From: Devosia sp. Leaf420
Lineage (GTDB): Bacteria; Pseudomonadota; Alphaproteobacteria; Rhizobiales; Devosiaceae
Assembly (NCBI RefSeq): GCF_001425445.1
Contig: NZ_LMQU01000011.1
Coordinates: 326-64,325 of the forward strand
DNA: 64,000 nt
Direction: 5' to 3'
Under the pieces are notes generated by a model that was given only the letters and a program-made list of their open reading frames with translations, made no database searches and was not told the DNA's origin. Numbering within the stretch: the stretch's first letter is position 1; each line of letters opens with the position of its first letter. Shown here piece by piece: positions 44,604 to 53,698 of this stretch. The translations under genes and the position numbers were made by a program.

Positions 44604-46262
44604 ATGACGGAATGGTGGCGCGGCGGAGTGATCTATCAGGTCTATCCGCGTTCGTTTCAGGACAGCAATGGCGACGGCATCGGCGACTTGCCCGGCATCA
44701 TCGACCGGCTCGACCATATCGCCAGCCTGGGCGTCGATTGCATCTGGCTCTCGCCGATCAATTCCTCGCCCCAGGCCGATATGGGCTATGACGTCTCGGA
44801 CTATATGCAGGTCGATCCCCTGTTCGGCTCCTTGCAGGATTTCGACGTCCTGATTGATCGCGCCCATGCCCTTGGCATCAAGGTCATCATGGACCAGGTC
44901 GTCAGCCACACTTCGGACCAGCACCCGTGGTTCCGCGAATCCTGCTTCTCAAGGGATAATGCGCGCGCCGACTGGTATGTCTGGGCCGATGCCAATCCCG
45001 ATGGGACCCCGCCCAACAACTGGCTCTCGGTCTTCGGTGGCTCGGCCTGGGAATGGCATACGGCGCGCAAGCAATATTACCTGCACAACTTCCTCACCTC
45101 CCAGCCAGACCTCAACTACCACAATCCCAAGGTTCAAGACGCCGTGCTCGACGTCATGCGCTTCTGGCTCGATCGCGGCCTCGATGGCTTCCGTCTCGAC
45201 ACGGTCAATTACTATTTCCACGATGCGCAATTGCGCTCGAACCCGCCGCTCAAATCGCTCAATGGCAAGCCGGCGGTAAACCCCTATGACATGCAGAGCC
45301 ACCAATATTCCAAGAGCCAGCCGGAAAACGTCGCCTGGCTCAAGCGCGTGCGCGATCTGCTTAATGACTATCCCAATGCGACCACGGTCGGCGAGGTGGG
45401 CGACGACGAGCGCGGTCTCGAATTGATGCGCCAATATACGTCCGGCAGCGACCTGCTGCACATGTGCTATTCCTTCGATTTCCTCGGTGTGAAATTCAGC
45501 GCCGCCCATTTCCGCTCGAAGATCGAGGCCTTCTTTGCCGATAACAGCACCGGCTGGCCCTGCTGGAGCTTTTCCAACCACGACGTCATTCGCCACATGA
45601 CCCGCTGGGCGCCACATAGCGTCTCGCCGGCTGACCTGTCGCGCCAGGCGGTGGCGCTGATCATGACACTCAAGGGCTCGGTCGGCCTCTATCAGGGCGA
45701 AGAGCTTGGCCTCCAGGAAGCCGACATTCTCTATGAGGAGCTGACCGATCCACGCGGCATCCGCTTCTGGCCCGAGGACAAGGGCCGCGATGGTTGCCGC
45801 ACGCCGATGCCCTGGCAGCACGCCATGAACCATGCCGGCTTCACGACCGGCACACCCTGGCTGCCCGTCAAACACGCCGCCGCAGCGCTCAGTGTCGAAA
45901 CACAGAATGCCGATCCCAATTCGACGCTGCAATTTTATCGCGAGATCATTGCCTGGCGCAAAGGCCAGCCGGCGCTCCTCACCGGCTCGATCGAGTTTTT
46001 CGAGACCGACGAACCCGTCCTTGCCTATCGCCGCTCGGCCGGCAACAAGGACATCATCTGCGTGTTCAATCTCTCGGCCGAAGAGCGGGTCATCACCATG
46101 GCTGGTACAGCGGTTGAGCTCGAGGCGGTGAGCCACAATGCGGTGTTCGATGGTAAGGCCCTGACGCTGGGGCCGAATGGCTATGCGCTGGTCGAGGCGC
46201 CCGCGGGTGAGGGCAAGGTAAGTTATCGGGCCGCAAACCCGGTAGAGGTCACCCCCTCCTAA
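44604..46262 (+). CDS. GH13 alpha-glucosidase
   Basis: A 552-residue cytoplasmic alpha-glucosidase of the AglA/oligo-1,6-glucosidase type. (beta/alpha)8 barrel landmarks: WWRGGVIYQVYPRSFQDSNG, VIMDQVVSHTSDQHPWF, nucleophile D199 in GFRLDTVNYYF, acid/base E264 in TVGEVGDDE, and transition-state D327 in FSNHDVIRHM; a small beta domain closes the protein. It hydrolyses alpha-1,4 or 1,6 glucosides taken up from outside; no transporter genes are adjacent. The last codons (VTPS, stop) come from the repeat that begins at 46251, so the C-terminus has been modified by that insertion. Confidence 0.93.
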   Translation: MTEWWRGGVIYQVYPRSFQDSNGDGIGDLPGIIDRLDHIASLGVDCIWLSPINSSPQADMGYDVSDYMQVDPLFGSLQDFDVLIDRAHALGIKVIMDQVVSHTSDQHPWFRESCFSRDNARADWYVWADANPDGTPPNNWLSVFGGSAWEWHTARKQYYLHNFLTSQPDLNYHNPKVQDAVLDVMRFWLDRGLDGFRLDTVNYYFHDAQLRSNPPLKSLNGKPAVNPYDMQSHQYSKSQPENVAWLKRVRDLLNDYPNATTVGEVGDDERGLELMRQYTSGSDLLHMCYSFDFLGVKFSAAHFRSKIEAFFADNSTGWPCWSFSNHDVIRHMTRWAPHSVSPADLSRQAVALIMTLKGSVGLYQGEELGLQEADILYEELTDPRGIRFWPEDKGRDGCRTPMPWQHAMNHAGFTTGTPWLPVKHAAAALSVETQNADPNSTLQFYREIIAWRKGQPALLTGSIEFFETDEPVLAYRRSAGNKDIICVFNLSAEERVITMAGTAVELEAVSHNAVFDGKALTLGPNGYALVEAPAGEGKVSYRAANPVEVTPS

Positions 46263-46370
46263 CCTCCCCCATCAAGGGGGAGGTATCGCATCCAGTGCCT
46301 GGCACGGTCTAAGCCAAACTCACCAGCGCAGCACCTCCCCCTCGATGGGGGAGGTTGGGAGGGGGTGTCG
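46251..46370. repeat. Inverted pair of CCTCCCCC-type palindromes
   Basis: ACCCCCTCCTAACCTCCCCC with ATCAAGGGGGAGG (46251-46283) is mirrored by CCTCCCCCTCGATGGGGGAGG and TTGGGAGGGGGT (46334-46366). Two hairpins in opposite orientation about 50 nt apart form the standard intergenic repeat of many Rhizobiales. It overlaps the alpha-glucosidase stop codon and lies before the metal ATPase 3' end. Confidence 0.85.
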
Positions 46371-46400
46371 TGCGCCACCATTTCTAAGCCCTAATCAGAC

Positions 46401-48614
46401 CTAAACCCGCTCCCCCTTCCAAGCCAAGAGCCGCAACGCATTGGCCGTCACCAGCAGCGTCGCCCCGGTATCGGCCAGGATCGCCGGCCACAACCCGGTA
46501 ACGCCGATAATCGTCGTCATTAGAAAGACCGCCTTCAGCCCCAGCGCGATGGTGATATTCTGGCCGATATTGGCCATTGTCGCCCGCGAAATCCGGATCA
46601 GGTTGGCGACGTCGATCACGCGGCCATGCAGCACCGCCGCATCGGCCGTTTCGAGCGCAACATCCGTCCCGCCGCCCATGGCAATGCCGATATCGGCAGC
46701 AGCAAGCGCCGGCGCGTCGTTGATGCCATCGCCCACCTTGGCAACGATCTTCCCTTCGGCCTTAAGACCCGAAACGATACGTTGCTTATCCTCGGGCAGC
46801 AGTTCGGCCTTAACATCGATCCCAAGATCAGCTCCGACAGCCCGAGCGGTACGCGCATTGTCCCCTGTCAGCATGACCACATCGGCGCCCAGCGTCTTGA
46901 GCGCAGCAAGCCCCGCCCGTGCGTCATCGCGGGGTTCGTCCCGCATGGCGATGAGACCGGCCAACGCGCCGCGCGCAACAAGGACGGAAACCGTCTTGCC
47001 CTCATCATTGAGCTGGCCGATCCGCGTGAGGAAATCGTCGGGTAGCGACGCCCGATCGGCCGCCGCCTTGGGTGAACCGAGGAAGACCTCCACGCCATCG
47101 AGCGTGCCGATCACACCCTTGCCGCCCTGCGCACTTGCATTGCTGGCGGCGATCGGCTCGACACCGTCAGCCTTTGCCTTGGCAAGGATCGCTGTCGCCA
47201 ATGGATGGCTGGAGCCGACTTCCAGCGCTGCGGCAAGGCGCAGAAGCTCAGGCTCGGAACGGCCCACCGCCAAGACATCCGTCACCTGCGGCCGGCCTTC
47301 GGTCAGTGTACCGGTCTTGTCGAGCGCGACCATGTTGATCTTGCCCAATTGTTCGAGCACCACGCCGCCCTTCATGAGCAGGCCCTGCCGCGCGCCGGCC
47401 GACAGCGCTGCGGCAATCGCAGCGGGGGTGGAGATCACCAGCGCACAGGGGCAACCGATGAGGAGAATGGCGAGGCCCTTATAGATCCACTCATCCCAGG
47501 ATGCGCCGGTGACAAGCGGCGGCAGAACGGCAATCAGCGCACCGGCGAGCAGCACGCCCGGCGTATAATACCGGGAGAAGCGATCGATGAACCGCTCCGT
47601 CGGGGCCTTGGATTCCTGGGCTTCTTCGACCAGCGACACGATGCGAGCAATGGTATTGTCTGCCGCCGCCGCGGTGACCTTGATGCGCAAGGCGCCATCC
47701 TGGTTGACGGTGCCAGCAAAGACGGAATCGTCCGGGCCTTTGTTCTTCGGCACGCTCTCTCCGGTGACAGGCGCCTCGTCTACCGAACCTTCGCCCGACA
47801 GCACGACGCCGTCGGCCGGAATACGATCGCCGGGACGCACGAGAACAATGTCACCCATTGCCAGCTCTGCCGCATCGACCTCGCTGACGCGGCCATCCAC
47901 CTCGCGCTGCGCGCGGCGCGGCACGAGATCGGCCAAGGCCTTTATACTGGCGCGCGCCCGGCCGGTCGCAATGCCTTCGAGCAATTCGCCGACGAGGAAA
48001 AGCAGAACGACAATCGCCGCTTCTTCCGCTGCATCGATAAAAACCGCGCCGACGGCAGCGACCGTCATCAGCGTTTCGATGGAAAACGGGCTGCCATTGA
48101 TAGCACCTTGGAAGGCCCGGCGGGCGATCGGGATCAGGCCGACCAGCATGGCAAGAATGAAAAGCGGCGTGTGCCACCCCGGCATAAAAATTTCGAGCGC
48201 GAAGGCAGCAACGACCGCCACGGCGCTGAACAGCGTCAACCGCGCCTTGCCGGTTTGCCACCAAGGACTGGTCTCGGCGCCATGGTCGTGACCGTGCATG
48301 CCGGCCAAGGCATCAGGGGCTTTTTCGCTGTGGTCATGATCATGGTCGTGATCGTGCGCGTGGTCATGGGTTGGCTGCGGAGCCTGACGGCCGGGTATCA
48401 GTGGCGAAACGCGATAGCCAAGATCGCTGACTTTCTTCTGCACCTGATCGAGATCAGCGCCCTTATGCCCAATCGTCATGGTGCCTGCGACAACGGAGAC
48501 GGAGACATCATCCACACCCGGCAGGCGGCGCACGGCGGTGTCGATCTTGCTGGCACAACTGGCGCAATCCATGCCCTCGACACGGAAGCGTGTGGTGGTT
48601 TCCTCTGCGCTCAT
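46401..48614 (-). CDS. Heavy-metal P1B-ATPase (Zn/Cd/Pb exporter)
   Basis: A 737-residue inner-membrane exporter. One N-terminal HMA domain with GMDCASC (C17, C20), a His/Asp-rich linker (HDHAHDHDHDHDH and HGHDHG), eight membrane segments, the transmembrane CPC motif (about 387-389) that defines the P1B-2 Zn/Cd/Pb class, phosphorylation site DKTGTLTEG (D near 431), GSSHPLA and GDGINDAPALA. ATG at 48614 has GGAG 9 nt upstream. Divergent from a MerR regulator with a MerR-type operator in its promoter, so it is induced by excess metal. Confidence 0.94.
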   Translation of the reverse strand: MSAEETTTRFRVEGMDCASCASKIDTAVRRLPGVDDVSVSVVAGTMTIGHKGADLDQVQKKVSDLGYRVSPLIPGRQAPQPTHDHAHDHDHDHDHSEKAPDALAGMHGHDHGAETSPWWQTGKARLTLFSAVAVVAAFALEIFMPGWHTPLFILAMLVGLIPIARRAFQGAINGSPFSIETLMTVAAVGAVFIDAAEEAAIVVLLFLVGELLEGIATGRARASIKALADLVPRRAQREVDGRVSEVDAAELAMGDIVLVRPGDRIPADGVVLSGEGSVDEAPVTGESVPKNKGPDDSVFAGTVNQDGALRIKVTAAAADNTIARIVSLVEEAQESKAPTERFIDRFSRYYTPGVLLAGALIAVLPPLVTGASWDEWIYKGLAILLIGCPCALVISTPAAIAAALSAGARQGLLMKGGVVLEQLGKINMVALDKTGTLTEGRPQVTDVLAVGRSEPELLRLAAALEVGSSHPLATAILAKAKADGVEPIAASNASAQGGKGVIGTLDGVEVFLGSPKAAADRASLPDDFLTRIGQLNDEGKTVSVLVARGALAGLIAMRDEPRDDARAGLAALKTLGADVVMLTGDNARTARAVGADLGIDVKAELLPEDKQRIVSGLKAEGKIVAKVGDGINDAPALAAADIGIAMGGGTDVALETADAAVLHGRVIDVANLIRISRATMANIGQNITIALGLKAVFLMTTIIGVTGLWPAILADTGATLLVTANALRLLAWKGERV

Positions 48615-48653
48615 TTCGCCGGCTCCTTGCAAATCATTGAAACCGGCGTACAT

Positions 48654-48670
48654 CCTCTAGTGACTAGAGG
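48654..48670. promoter_or_regulatory. MerR-type operator in the metal-ATPase promoter
   Basis: CCTCTAG-TGA-CTAGAGG, a perfect dyad with 7-bp arms. On the ATPase strand it falls between TTGCTC (48675-48670) and the -10-like TACGCC with a spacer of about 19 bp, the long spacer that MerR-family activators untwist; the arrangement resembles E. coli zntA. Confidence 0.75.
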
Positions 48671-48682
48671 AGCAAGCGGAAA

Positions 48683-49123
48683 ATGAGCCAAGGCATCACA
48701 ATCGGAAACGTCTCCAGCGCGAGCGGCGTCAAGGTGCCAACCATCCGCTACTATGAGCAGATCGGCCTCCTGCCCTCCCCTCCGCGCACGGAGGGCAATC
48801 GCCGGAGCTATGACGCGACGGATCTCGAACGCCTGACTTTCATCCGCCATTCGCGCGAACTCGGCTTCGAGATCGACGAGATTCGCACACTTCTGTCGCT
48901 ACAGGACCAGCCGAACGTCTCCTGCGAAGAGGCAGACCAGATCGCCAGCAAGCATCTCGTCGACGTCAAGCAGAAGATCGCAAGCCTAACGGCGCTGCAG
49001 CACGAACTGGAAAGAATGGTTGAGGGGTGCTCGCATGGCCGGGTCGAGACATGCAAGGTCATCGATATTCTGGCCGATCACGGCAAATGCCGGTTTCATG
49101 CCGACCATCCCCCGCACCTCTAA
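48683..49123 (+). CDS. MerR-family metal regulator (CadR/PbrR type)
   Basis: A 146-residue activator. Winged HTH at residues 5-70 (IGNVSSASGVKVPTIRYYEQ, IGLLPSPPRTEGNRRSY), dimerisation helix about 85-115, and metal-binding cysteines C81 (NVSCEEADQ), C116 and C124 (EGCSHGRVETCK), which match the three Cys pattern of CadR/PbrR-type sensors. A further C136 and the His-rich tail HADHPPHL add possible ligands. It activates the divergent ATPase gene in response to Cd/Pb/Zn. Confidence 0.92.
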   Translation: MSQGITIGNVSSASGVKVPTIRYYEQIGLLPSPPRTEGNRRSYDATDLERLTFIRHSRELGFEIDEIRTLLSLQDQPNVSCEEADQIASKHLVDVKQKIASLTALQHELERMVEGCSHGRVETCKVIDILADHGKCRFHADHPPHL

Positions 49124-49200
49124 TATGTGGGGCGCAAGGCTCTTGCTTCAAGCCCGCCACCATCCACTATAACAACGCTCCCCATTCAGAGGAGCGTTGA

Positions 49201-49587
49201 ATGATCTACTATCACGGCACGCGCGCCGACCTCAAAACCGACGACCTGCTCACCGCCGGCTTCAATTCCAATTTCGGCAAGCGCAATCGCGCTTCGTGGA
49301 TCTACTTCGCCGCCACACTGGAAGCCGCCATCTGGGGCGCGGAATTGGCCGAAGGCGAAAGCCGCCAGCGCATCTATATCGTCGAACCCACGGGCGATTT
49401 CATCGATGACCCCAATCTCACCGACAAGAAATTCCCCGGCAATCCGACGAAATCCTTCCGGAGCCAGCAGCCGCTGCGGATCCTCGGAGAAGTCGAGGGC
49501 TGGGTTGGCCATCCGCCGGAGCAACTGCAGAAAATGAAAGACGGGGTCGAGCGGGCACGGCGGATGGGGATCGAAGCGATCGACTAG
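49201..49587 (+). CDS. arr: Rifampin ADP-ribosyltransferase homologue
   Basis: A 128-residue Arr protein. Family landmarks: YYHGTRADLKTDDLL at the start, the NAD-binding strand WIYFAATLEAAIWGAELAEG, RIYIVEPTGDFIDDPNLTDK, and FPGNPTKSFRSQQPLRI; the usual length is about 140. Chromosomal Arr proteins ADP-ribosylate rifamycins and occur in many environmental bacteria, with a natural role that is unclear. Its stop overlaps the convergent metal permease gene by 4 nt. Spacing to the MerR gene is 77 nt, so it may share its own promoter only. Confidence 0.92.
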   Translation: MIYYHGTRADLKTDDLLTAGFNSNFGKRNRASWIYFAATLEAAIWGAELAEGESRQRIYIVEPTGDFIDDPNLTDKKFPGNPTKSFRSQQPLRILGEVEGWVGHPPEQLQKMKDGVERARRMGIEAID

Positions 49588-50435
49588 GGCTGTACCATTT
49601 CCCGGCTTTCGATCCGCGCGGTCCTGACCGTCGAATAGGCAAAGGCGCCGAGGAAAGCCACGGTCAGGAGCAGTACGATGGTGGGCGCCGGGGCGCTGTC
49701 GATGAAGAAGGACAGGTAGACGCCAAGCAACGAGCCCACCAGTGCAATGGCGGTGGCGAGCATCAGCATGGTGGCAAAGCGGCGGGTCAGGAGGAAGGCG
49801 ATCGCGCCCGGCGCGATCAGCATGGCGATCGATAGAATAATCCCCACTGCCTGTAGCGCCCCTACAATGGTCAGCGAGATCATGGCGAGAAGACCATAAT
49901 GGAGGAGATTGACCCGCAACCCAACTGCCCGAGCCTGTGCCGGATCGAAGGCGTGGAGCAAAAAATCCTTCCACTTGATACCGATAATGCCGGCGGTGAG
50001 AACCGCGATGACGAGAGCCTGGATGATGTCATTGGCGCCGACGCCCAGCATGTCGCCGAACAGAATATGGTCGAGATGCACGTCAGACTGGATTTTGACG
50101 TAGAGCACCAGTCCCAGGCCGAACATGCCGGAAAAGACGACACCCATCACCGTATCCTGCTTGATGCGGCTATTGTCCTTGAGGAAGCCTGTGGCGATGG
50201 CCGAGAACATGCCGGCGACAAATGCGCCGATGGCGAGCGGAATGCCGACGATATAGGCGATGACGACGCCGGGAAAAACGGCATGCGAAATGGCGTCGCC
50301 CATCAGAGACCAGCCCTTCAGCACGAGAAAGCAGGACAAGAGCGCCATCGGCACGGCGACGAGCGCCGAGATGATGAGCGCATTAACCATGAAGTCGAAC
50401 TGAAACGGCAGCAGCAGGAGATCAAGAGTGCTCAT
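49584..50435 (-). CDS. sitD: Manganese ABC transporter permease (SitD-like)
   Basis: A 283-residue ABC-3 family permease with about eight membrane segments, including LSCFLVLKGWSLMGDAISHA and VFPGVVIAYIVGIPLAIGAF, which form the conserved family segment. It pairs with the other permease to make a heterodimeric channel for Mn2+ (or Fe2+/Zn2+). Last gene of the sit operon; ATGA overlap with the preceding permease. Confidence 0.9.
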   Translation of the reverse strand: MSTLDLLLLPFQFDFMVNALIISALVAVPMALLSCFLVLKGWSLMGDAISHAVFPGVVIAYIVGIPLAIGAFVAGMFSAIATGFLKDNSRIKQDTVMGVVFSGMFGLGLVLYVKIQSDVHLDHILFGDMLGVGANDIIQALVIAVLTAGIIGIKWKDFLLHAFDPAQARAVGLRVNLLHYGLLAMISLTIVGALQAVGIILSIAMLIAPGAIAFLLTRRFATMLMLATAIALVGSLLGVYLSFFIDSAPAPTIVLLLTVAFLGAFAYSTVRTARIESREMVQP

Positions 50436-51289
50436 TCGACGGTCTCCAAGGCAGCGGCCGCCCGGCGGCGCGCGGCGAGCATGCCGTGCTTGGGGGCAAA
50501 GAAGAAGGCGAGGAGGAAGATCGCCGTTTGCATGACGACGATGATGCCGCCCGTCGCGCCATCGAGAAAAAAGCTGACATAGGCGCCGACGAACGAGGTG
50601 ACGGTGCCGATGAGGACAGCGATGACGAGCAGACGCGGGAAGCGGTCCGTCAGCAGATAGGCCGTCGCGCCCGGCGTGACGACGAGGCAGATGACGAGGA
50701 AAGCGCCGACGGTCTGCATGGCCGCAACGGTCGAGGCCGAAAGCAGCACGAAGAACACGGCACGAAGCAGTGTCGGCTTGAGGCCGATGGACCGCGCATG
50801 ATTTTCGTCAAAGAAAACCACCATCAGGTCCTTCCACTTGGCGAGCAAAATGGCCAGCGAGACGAAGCCGATGATCGCGAGTTGCAGCGTGTCTTCGGGC
50901 GTGATGGCAAGGATATTGCCGAGGACGATGGTCTGGATGTTGACCGGCACCGGCGAGATCGAGACCATAAAAAGCCCTAGCCCAAAGAAGGCCGAGAAGA
51001 TGAGGCCGATGATGGCGTCTTCCTTGAGCTTGGTTCGCTGATTGAGAAACAGCATGGCCGCAGCGGCCAAGCCACCAGAGAAAAAAGCGCCGATCGCGAA
51101 AGGCAGTCCGAGCATATAGGCACCGGCGACACCGGGGACGATGGAGTGGCTCAACGCGTCGCCGATCAGCGACCAGCCTTTGAGCATGAGATAGCAGGAA
51201 AGGAAGGCACAGACGGCCCCGACCAGCGCCGAGACCCACATTGCATTGGTCATATAGCCATAGGCGAAGGGTTCGAGGAGCACCTCCAT
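50432..51289 (-). CDS. sitC: Manganese ABC transporter permease (SitC-like)
   Basis: A 285-residue ABC-3 permease, paralogous to its downstream neighbour (LSCYLMLKGWSLIGDALSHS against LSCFLVLKGWSLMGDAISHA). Eight predicted membrane helices; residues GVAGAYMLGLPFAIGAFFSG follow the signature segment. Start ATG follows directly after the ATPase stop TAA without a gap. Confidence 0.9.
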   Translation of the reverse strand: MEVLLEPFAYGYMTNAMWVSALVGAVCAFLSCYLMLKGWSLIGDALSHSIVPGVAGAYMLGLPFAIGAFFSGGLAAAAMLFLNQRTKLKEDAIIGLIFSAFFGLGLFMVSISPVPVNIQTIVLGNILAITPEDTLQLAIIGFVSLAILLAKWKDLMVVFFDENHARSIGLKPTLLRAVFFVLLSASTVAAMQTVGAFLVICLVVTPGATAYLLTDRFPRLLVIAVLIGTVTSFVGAYVSFFLDGATGGIIVVMQTAIFLLAFFFAPKHGMLAARRRAAAALETVE

Positions 51290-52165
51290 TTAGCTGCGCT
51301 CCGCCTCGCCGGGTGAATGCCGCCGGGCTCGCCCCCCCTCGAACAGGAGCGGCCGCTCGTCGTCGGTGAAGACGCGAACGCCCGTGTGTTCATTGCCGGA
51401 AGGATGATTGATGACGAAATGCCGGAGCACGCCGCCAAAAGCCTGCTCAAGATTATCCTGAGTGAACGTCTCTTCGGTCAGGCCATAGGCCAGCACCGTG
51501 CCCTTGATCAGGATCGTCCGATCGCAGAATTCCGGGACAGAGCCGAGATTATGGGTCGAAACCAGCATCACCCTGCCCTCGTCGCGCAATTCGCGCAGGA
51601 GAGTGATGATCTGGTCCTCGGTTTTGACATCGACGCCGGTAAAAGGCTCATCGAGGAGAATGACGCGGCCATCCTGCGCCAAAGCCCGGGCGAGGAAAAC
51701 GCGCTTCTTTTGCCCACCCGACAATTCGCCGATCTGGCGCTTGCGGAATTCGCTCATATTGACGCGGCGGAGCGCAGCATCGACCGCGTCATGGTCGGCT
51801 TTCTTGGGGATGCGCAACATGCCCATATGGCCATAGCGCCCCATCATCACGACATCTTCGACCAGCACCGGAAAATTCCAGTCGACTTCTTCCGATTGCG
51901 GAACATAGGCGACGAGATTTTTTCGCAGGGCATCAGCCACCGGCATGCCGAGCACCGAAATTTCGCCGCGTGCGAGGCGGACAAAGCCCATGATGGATTT
52001 AAAGAGCGTCGACTTGCCCGAGCCGTTGATGCCGACAAGCGCCGCGATGGTGCCGGTCGGGATTTCGAAGCTGGCATCGCGCAGCGCTGTGTGGCCGTTG
52101 CGATAGGTGACCGTGGCATTCCGAACGGCAATGCCATTGGTATCGAAGCGTGCGGGAGCGTTCAT
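51290..52165 (-). CDS. sitB: Manganese ABC transporter ATPase (SitB-like)
   Basis: A 291-residue cytoplasmic ATPase. Walker [19 protein letters not shown]-loop [20 protein letters not shown] (the 'PQ..EVDW.FP' form is typical for Mn/Zn importers), signature [19 protein letters not shown], Walker [13 protein letters not shown], switch His VSTHNLGS. The C-terminus has a 50-residue extension ([20 protein letters not shown]) as in SitB proteins. ATGA overlap with the binding-protein gene. Confidence 0.94.
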   Translation of the reverse strand: MNAPARFDTNGIAVRNATVTYRNGHTALRDASFEIPTGTIAALVGINGSGKSTLFKSIMGFVRLARGEISVLGMPVADALRKNLVAYVPQSEEVDWNFPVLVEDVVMMGRYGHMGMLRIPKKADHDAVDAALRRVNMSEFRKRQIGELSGGQKKRVFLARALAQDGRVILLDEPFTGVDVKTEDQIITLLRELRDEGRVMLVSTHNLGSVPEFCDRTILIKGTVLAYGLTEETFTQDNLEQAFGGVLRHFVINHPSGNEHTGVRVFTDDERPLLFEGGRARRHSPGEAERS

Positions 52166-53070
52166 TCCGCCAATCCTTTGGCGATGGTTTCAGAGGTGAC
52201 GCGGAGAAGATCGAGATAGGTCGGCACGGGCCCATCGGGCTCGCTGAGCGAGTCGACGTAGAGGACCCCGCCATATTTGGCGCCGGTTTCCCGCGCCACC
52301 TGCTCGGCCGGAGCCGGCGAAATGGTGCTTTCCGAAAAGATCACTGGAATGGCGTTTTCGCGCATGATGTCGATGACATGGCGCACCTGCTGCGGCGTGC
52401 CCTGTTGGTCGGCATTGATCGGCCAGAGATAGAGTTCCTTGAGGCCAAAATCCCGCGCGAGATAAGAGAACGCGCCTTCACTGGTCACGAGCCAGCGACG
52501 CGCTTCGGGCACGCCGGAGAGCTCGGTCTGGATTGGTGCGATCGTCTCGGTGATCCGCGCCTTATAGGCCTCGGCATTGGCCTTGTAGGTCTCAGCATTT
52601 GCCGGATCGTGTTCGACAAAAGCGTCGCGGATATTGTCGACATAGATCAGCGCAGCGCTGGGCGACATCCAGGCATGGGGGTTGGGCTTTCCCTCATAAG
52701 GCCCCTCGGCAATGCCGATAGGCTCGACGCCTTCAGACACGGTGACGCTGGGCACATCGCGCAGATTGGCAAAGAAGCGCTGAAACCAGGTTTCAAGATT
52801 GAGCCCGTTGTAAAAGACGAGATCGGCGCCCTGAGCGCGCTGAATATCGCCGGGGGTGGGCTGGTAATTATGGATCTCGGCGCCTGGTCGCGTGATCGAT
52901 TCAACAACCGCGGCATCGCCAGCAACGTTCTGCGCAATGTCAGCGATGACGGTGAAACTCGTCACGGCCTTGAACTTATCCTGCGCAAAAACGGGAAAAG
53001 CCGGCAGGGTAACCGCAAGACCTGCGGCGATCATCGTGCGAAGGGTCTGGCGCCGCGTACCGATTAACAT
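52162..53070 (-). CDS. sitA: Manganese-binding periplasmic protein (SitA-like)
   Basis: A 302-residue cluster A-I solute-binding protein. Twin-basic-like signal start [20 protein letters not shown] with cleavage after VFA. Metal ligands by family comparison: His in [11 protein letters not shown], His in [11 protein letters not shown], Glu in [14 protein letters not shown], Asp in [12 protein letters not shown]. No long His-rich loop, which argues against a ZnuA. First gene of the operon; ATG at 53070 chosen over upstream starts because the signal peptide begins there. A Fur-type dyad lies 15-29 nt upstream. Placement next to the Mn-dependent RNR supports Mn2+. Confidence 0.93.
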   Translation of the reverse strand: MLIGTRRQTLRTMIAAGLAVTLPAFPVFAQDKFKAVTSFTVIADIAQNVAGDAAVVESITRPGAEIHNYQPTPGDIQRAQGADLVFYNGLNLETWFQRFFANLRDVPSVTVSEGVEPIGIAEGPYEGKPNPHAWMSPSAALIYVDNIRDAFVEHDPANAETYKANAEAYKARITETIAPIQTELSGVPEARRWLVTSEGAFSYLARDFGLKELYLWPINADQQGTPQQVRHVIDIMRENAIPVIFSESTISPAPAEQVARETGAKYGGVLYVDSLSEPDGPVPTYLDLLRVTSETIAKGLAE

Positions 53071-53084
53071 TGAGCAAGCCTTGT

Positions 53085-53099
53085 TGCGAATGATTTGCA
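53085..53099 (-). promoter_or_regulatory. Fur/Mur-type 7-1-7 dyad before sitA
   Basis: On the sitA strand TGCAAAT-C-ATTCGCA, an inverted repeat with one mismatch in the 7-1-7 form used by the Fur superfamily. It lies 15-29 nt upstream of the ATG, where it would block transcription under metal excess. In rhizobia the Fur homologue Mur controls sit genes through TGCAAAT-containing sites, so Mur is the likely partner. A second TTGCAA-rich stretch at 53130-53152 may be part of the same control region. Confidence 0.6.
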
Positions 53100-53180
53100 T
53101 TACCAGACAATGGATCGCATCCGCAAAAGTTGCAAGTAGGAATGGTTTGCAAAAAGGCTGAATTTTACCGGGCAGCACGG

Positions 53181-53196
53181 ACACTACATCTAGTAG
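53181..53196. promoter_or_regulatory. NrdR-like box
   Basis: ACACTACATCTAGTAG matches the NrdR pattern ACACTATATATAGTGT at 12 of 16 positions and keeps the CTA/TAG core symmetry. It lies about 110 nt upstream of sitA and 500 nt upstream of nrdH. Confidence 0.4.
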
Positions 53197-53506
53197 GTCA
53201 CGGAAATGGGCCGGTACGCGCCGAGGCGCGGAAAATCCCGGTGGAGTTCTGTGTGTTTGACGGGGATAAGGCGGCCATGCCGGCTATGTCCATATAGGGA
53301 AAGGGAGAATCCCACTGCTTGGAAAGACTGTCCCCTGGGATTCCGTTGGCTGAAAAAAGTGATCGCTTTTTGGTACATCAGCCATGCATCACCAAGGGCG
53401 AATCTGGAAAGGTCGGAAACGCCCCGAAATCCGGACATTTTTTGGACGAATTTCATTCGCCGCAGGATCACAAATGGCCTGTCAAGCGTTGATGACAGAC
53501 CTGACA

Positions 53507-53557
53507 CAAACCATATACCTTGCAGTAAGAATTAGACGGGATACTACATATAGCGTT
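53507..53557 (+). promoter_or_regulatory. Two weak NrdR-like sites before nrdH
   Basis: CAAACCATATACCTTG (53507-53522) and ATACTACATATAGCGT (53541-53556) both have ATATA cores about 34 bp apart, roughly three helix turns as in paired NrdR boxes, and flank a TTGCAG that could be a -35. Each is a poor match alone. Confidence 0.3.
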
Positions 53558-53698
53558 CAGGGCGCGTCACGATTCGAAAGAGCCAAACGAACCCGAGCCC
53601 CTCGAAAGCTGGTTATTTTCAGCAGTCGGTCGGCAGACGTTTGTAGCGATTTACAGCGTTGAACTACTCCATTTTTAGCCCACTTCCGTGAGGATCCG

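Larger units (their letters stand above)
53100..53698. other. Divergent sit-nrd control region with long nrd leader
   Basis: About 600 bp without a convincing gene; small frames on both strands have no family character. The region is less GC-rich than its flanks and contains several potential hairpins (for example GGGA-GAA-TCCC near 53305 and a TTGGT...ACCAA stem at about 53370-53395). It contains the NrdR-like sites annotated separately. The distance of about 500 nt from the best NrdR match to nrdH suggests either a long structured leader or an unannotated small RNA. Confidence 0.5.

Noticed and set aside
44949-46136. A 395-codon antisense frame in the alpha-glucosidase gene
   Set aside because: Shadow frame: the plus strand has all GH13 catalytic residues.
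53200-53500. Cobalamin or manganese riboswitch upstream of nrdH
   Set aside because: No B12 box, no GCCACTG core, and no GGGGAGUAG-type Mn riboswitch sequence was found; only unspecific hairpins.
53190-53535. Small genes on either strand in the sit-nrd gap
   Set aside because: Frames of about 105 codons exist on both strands but have no ribosome site, no family character and unusual composition.
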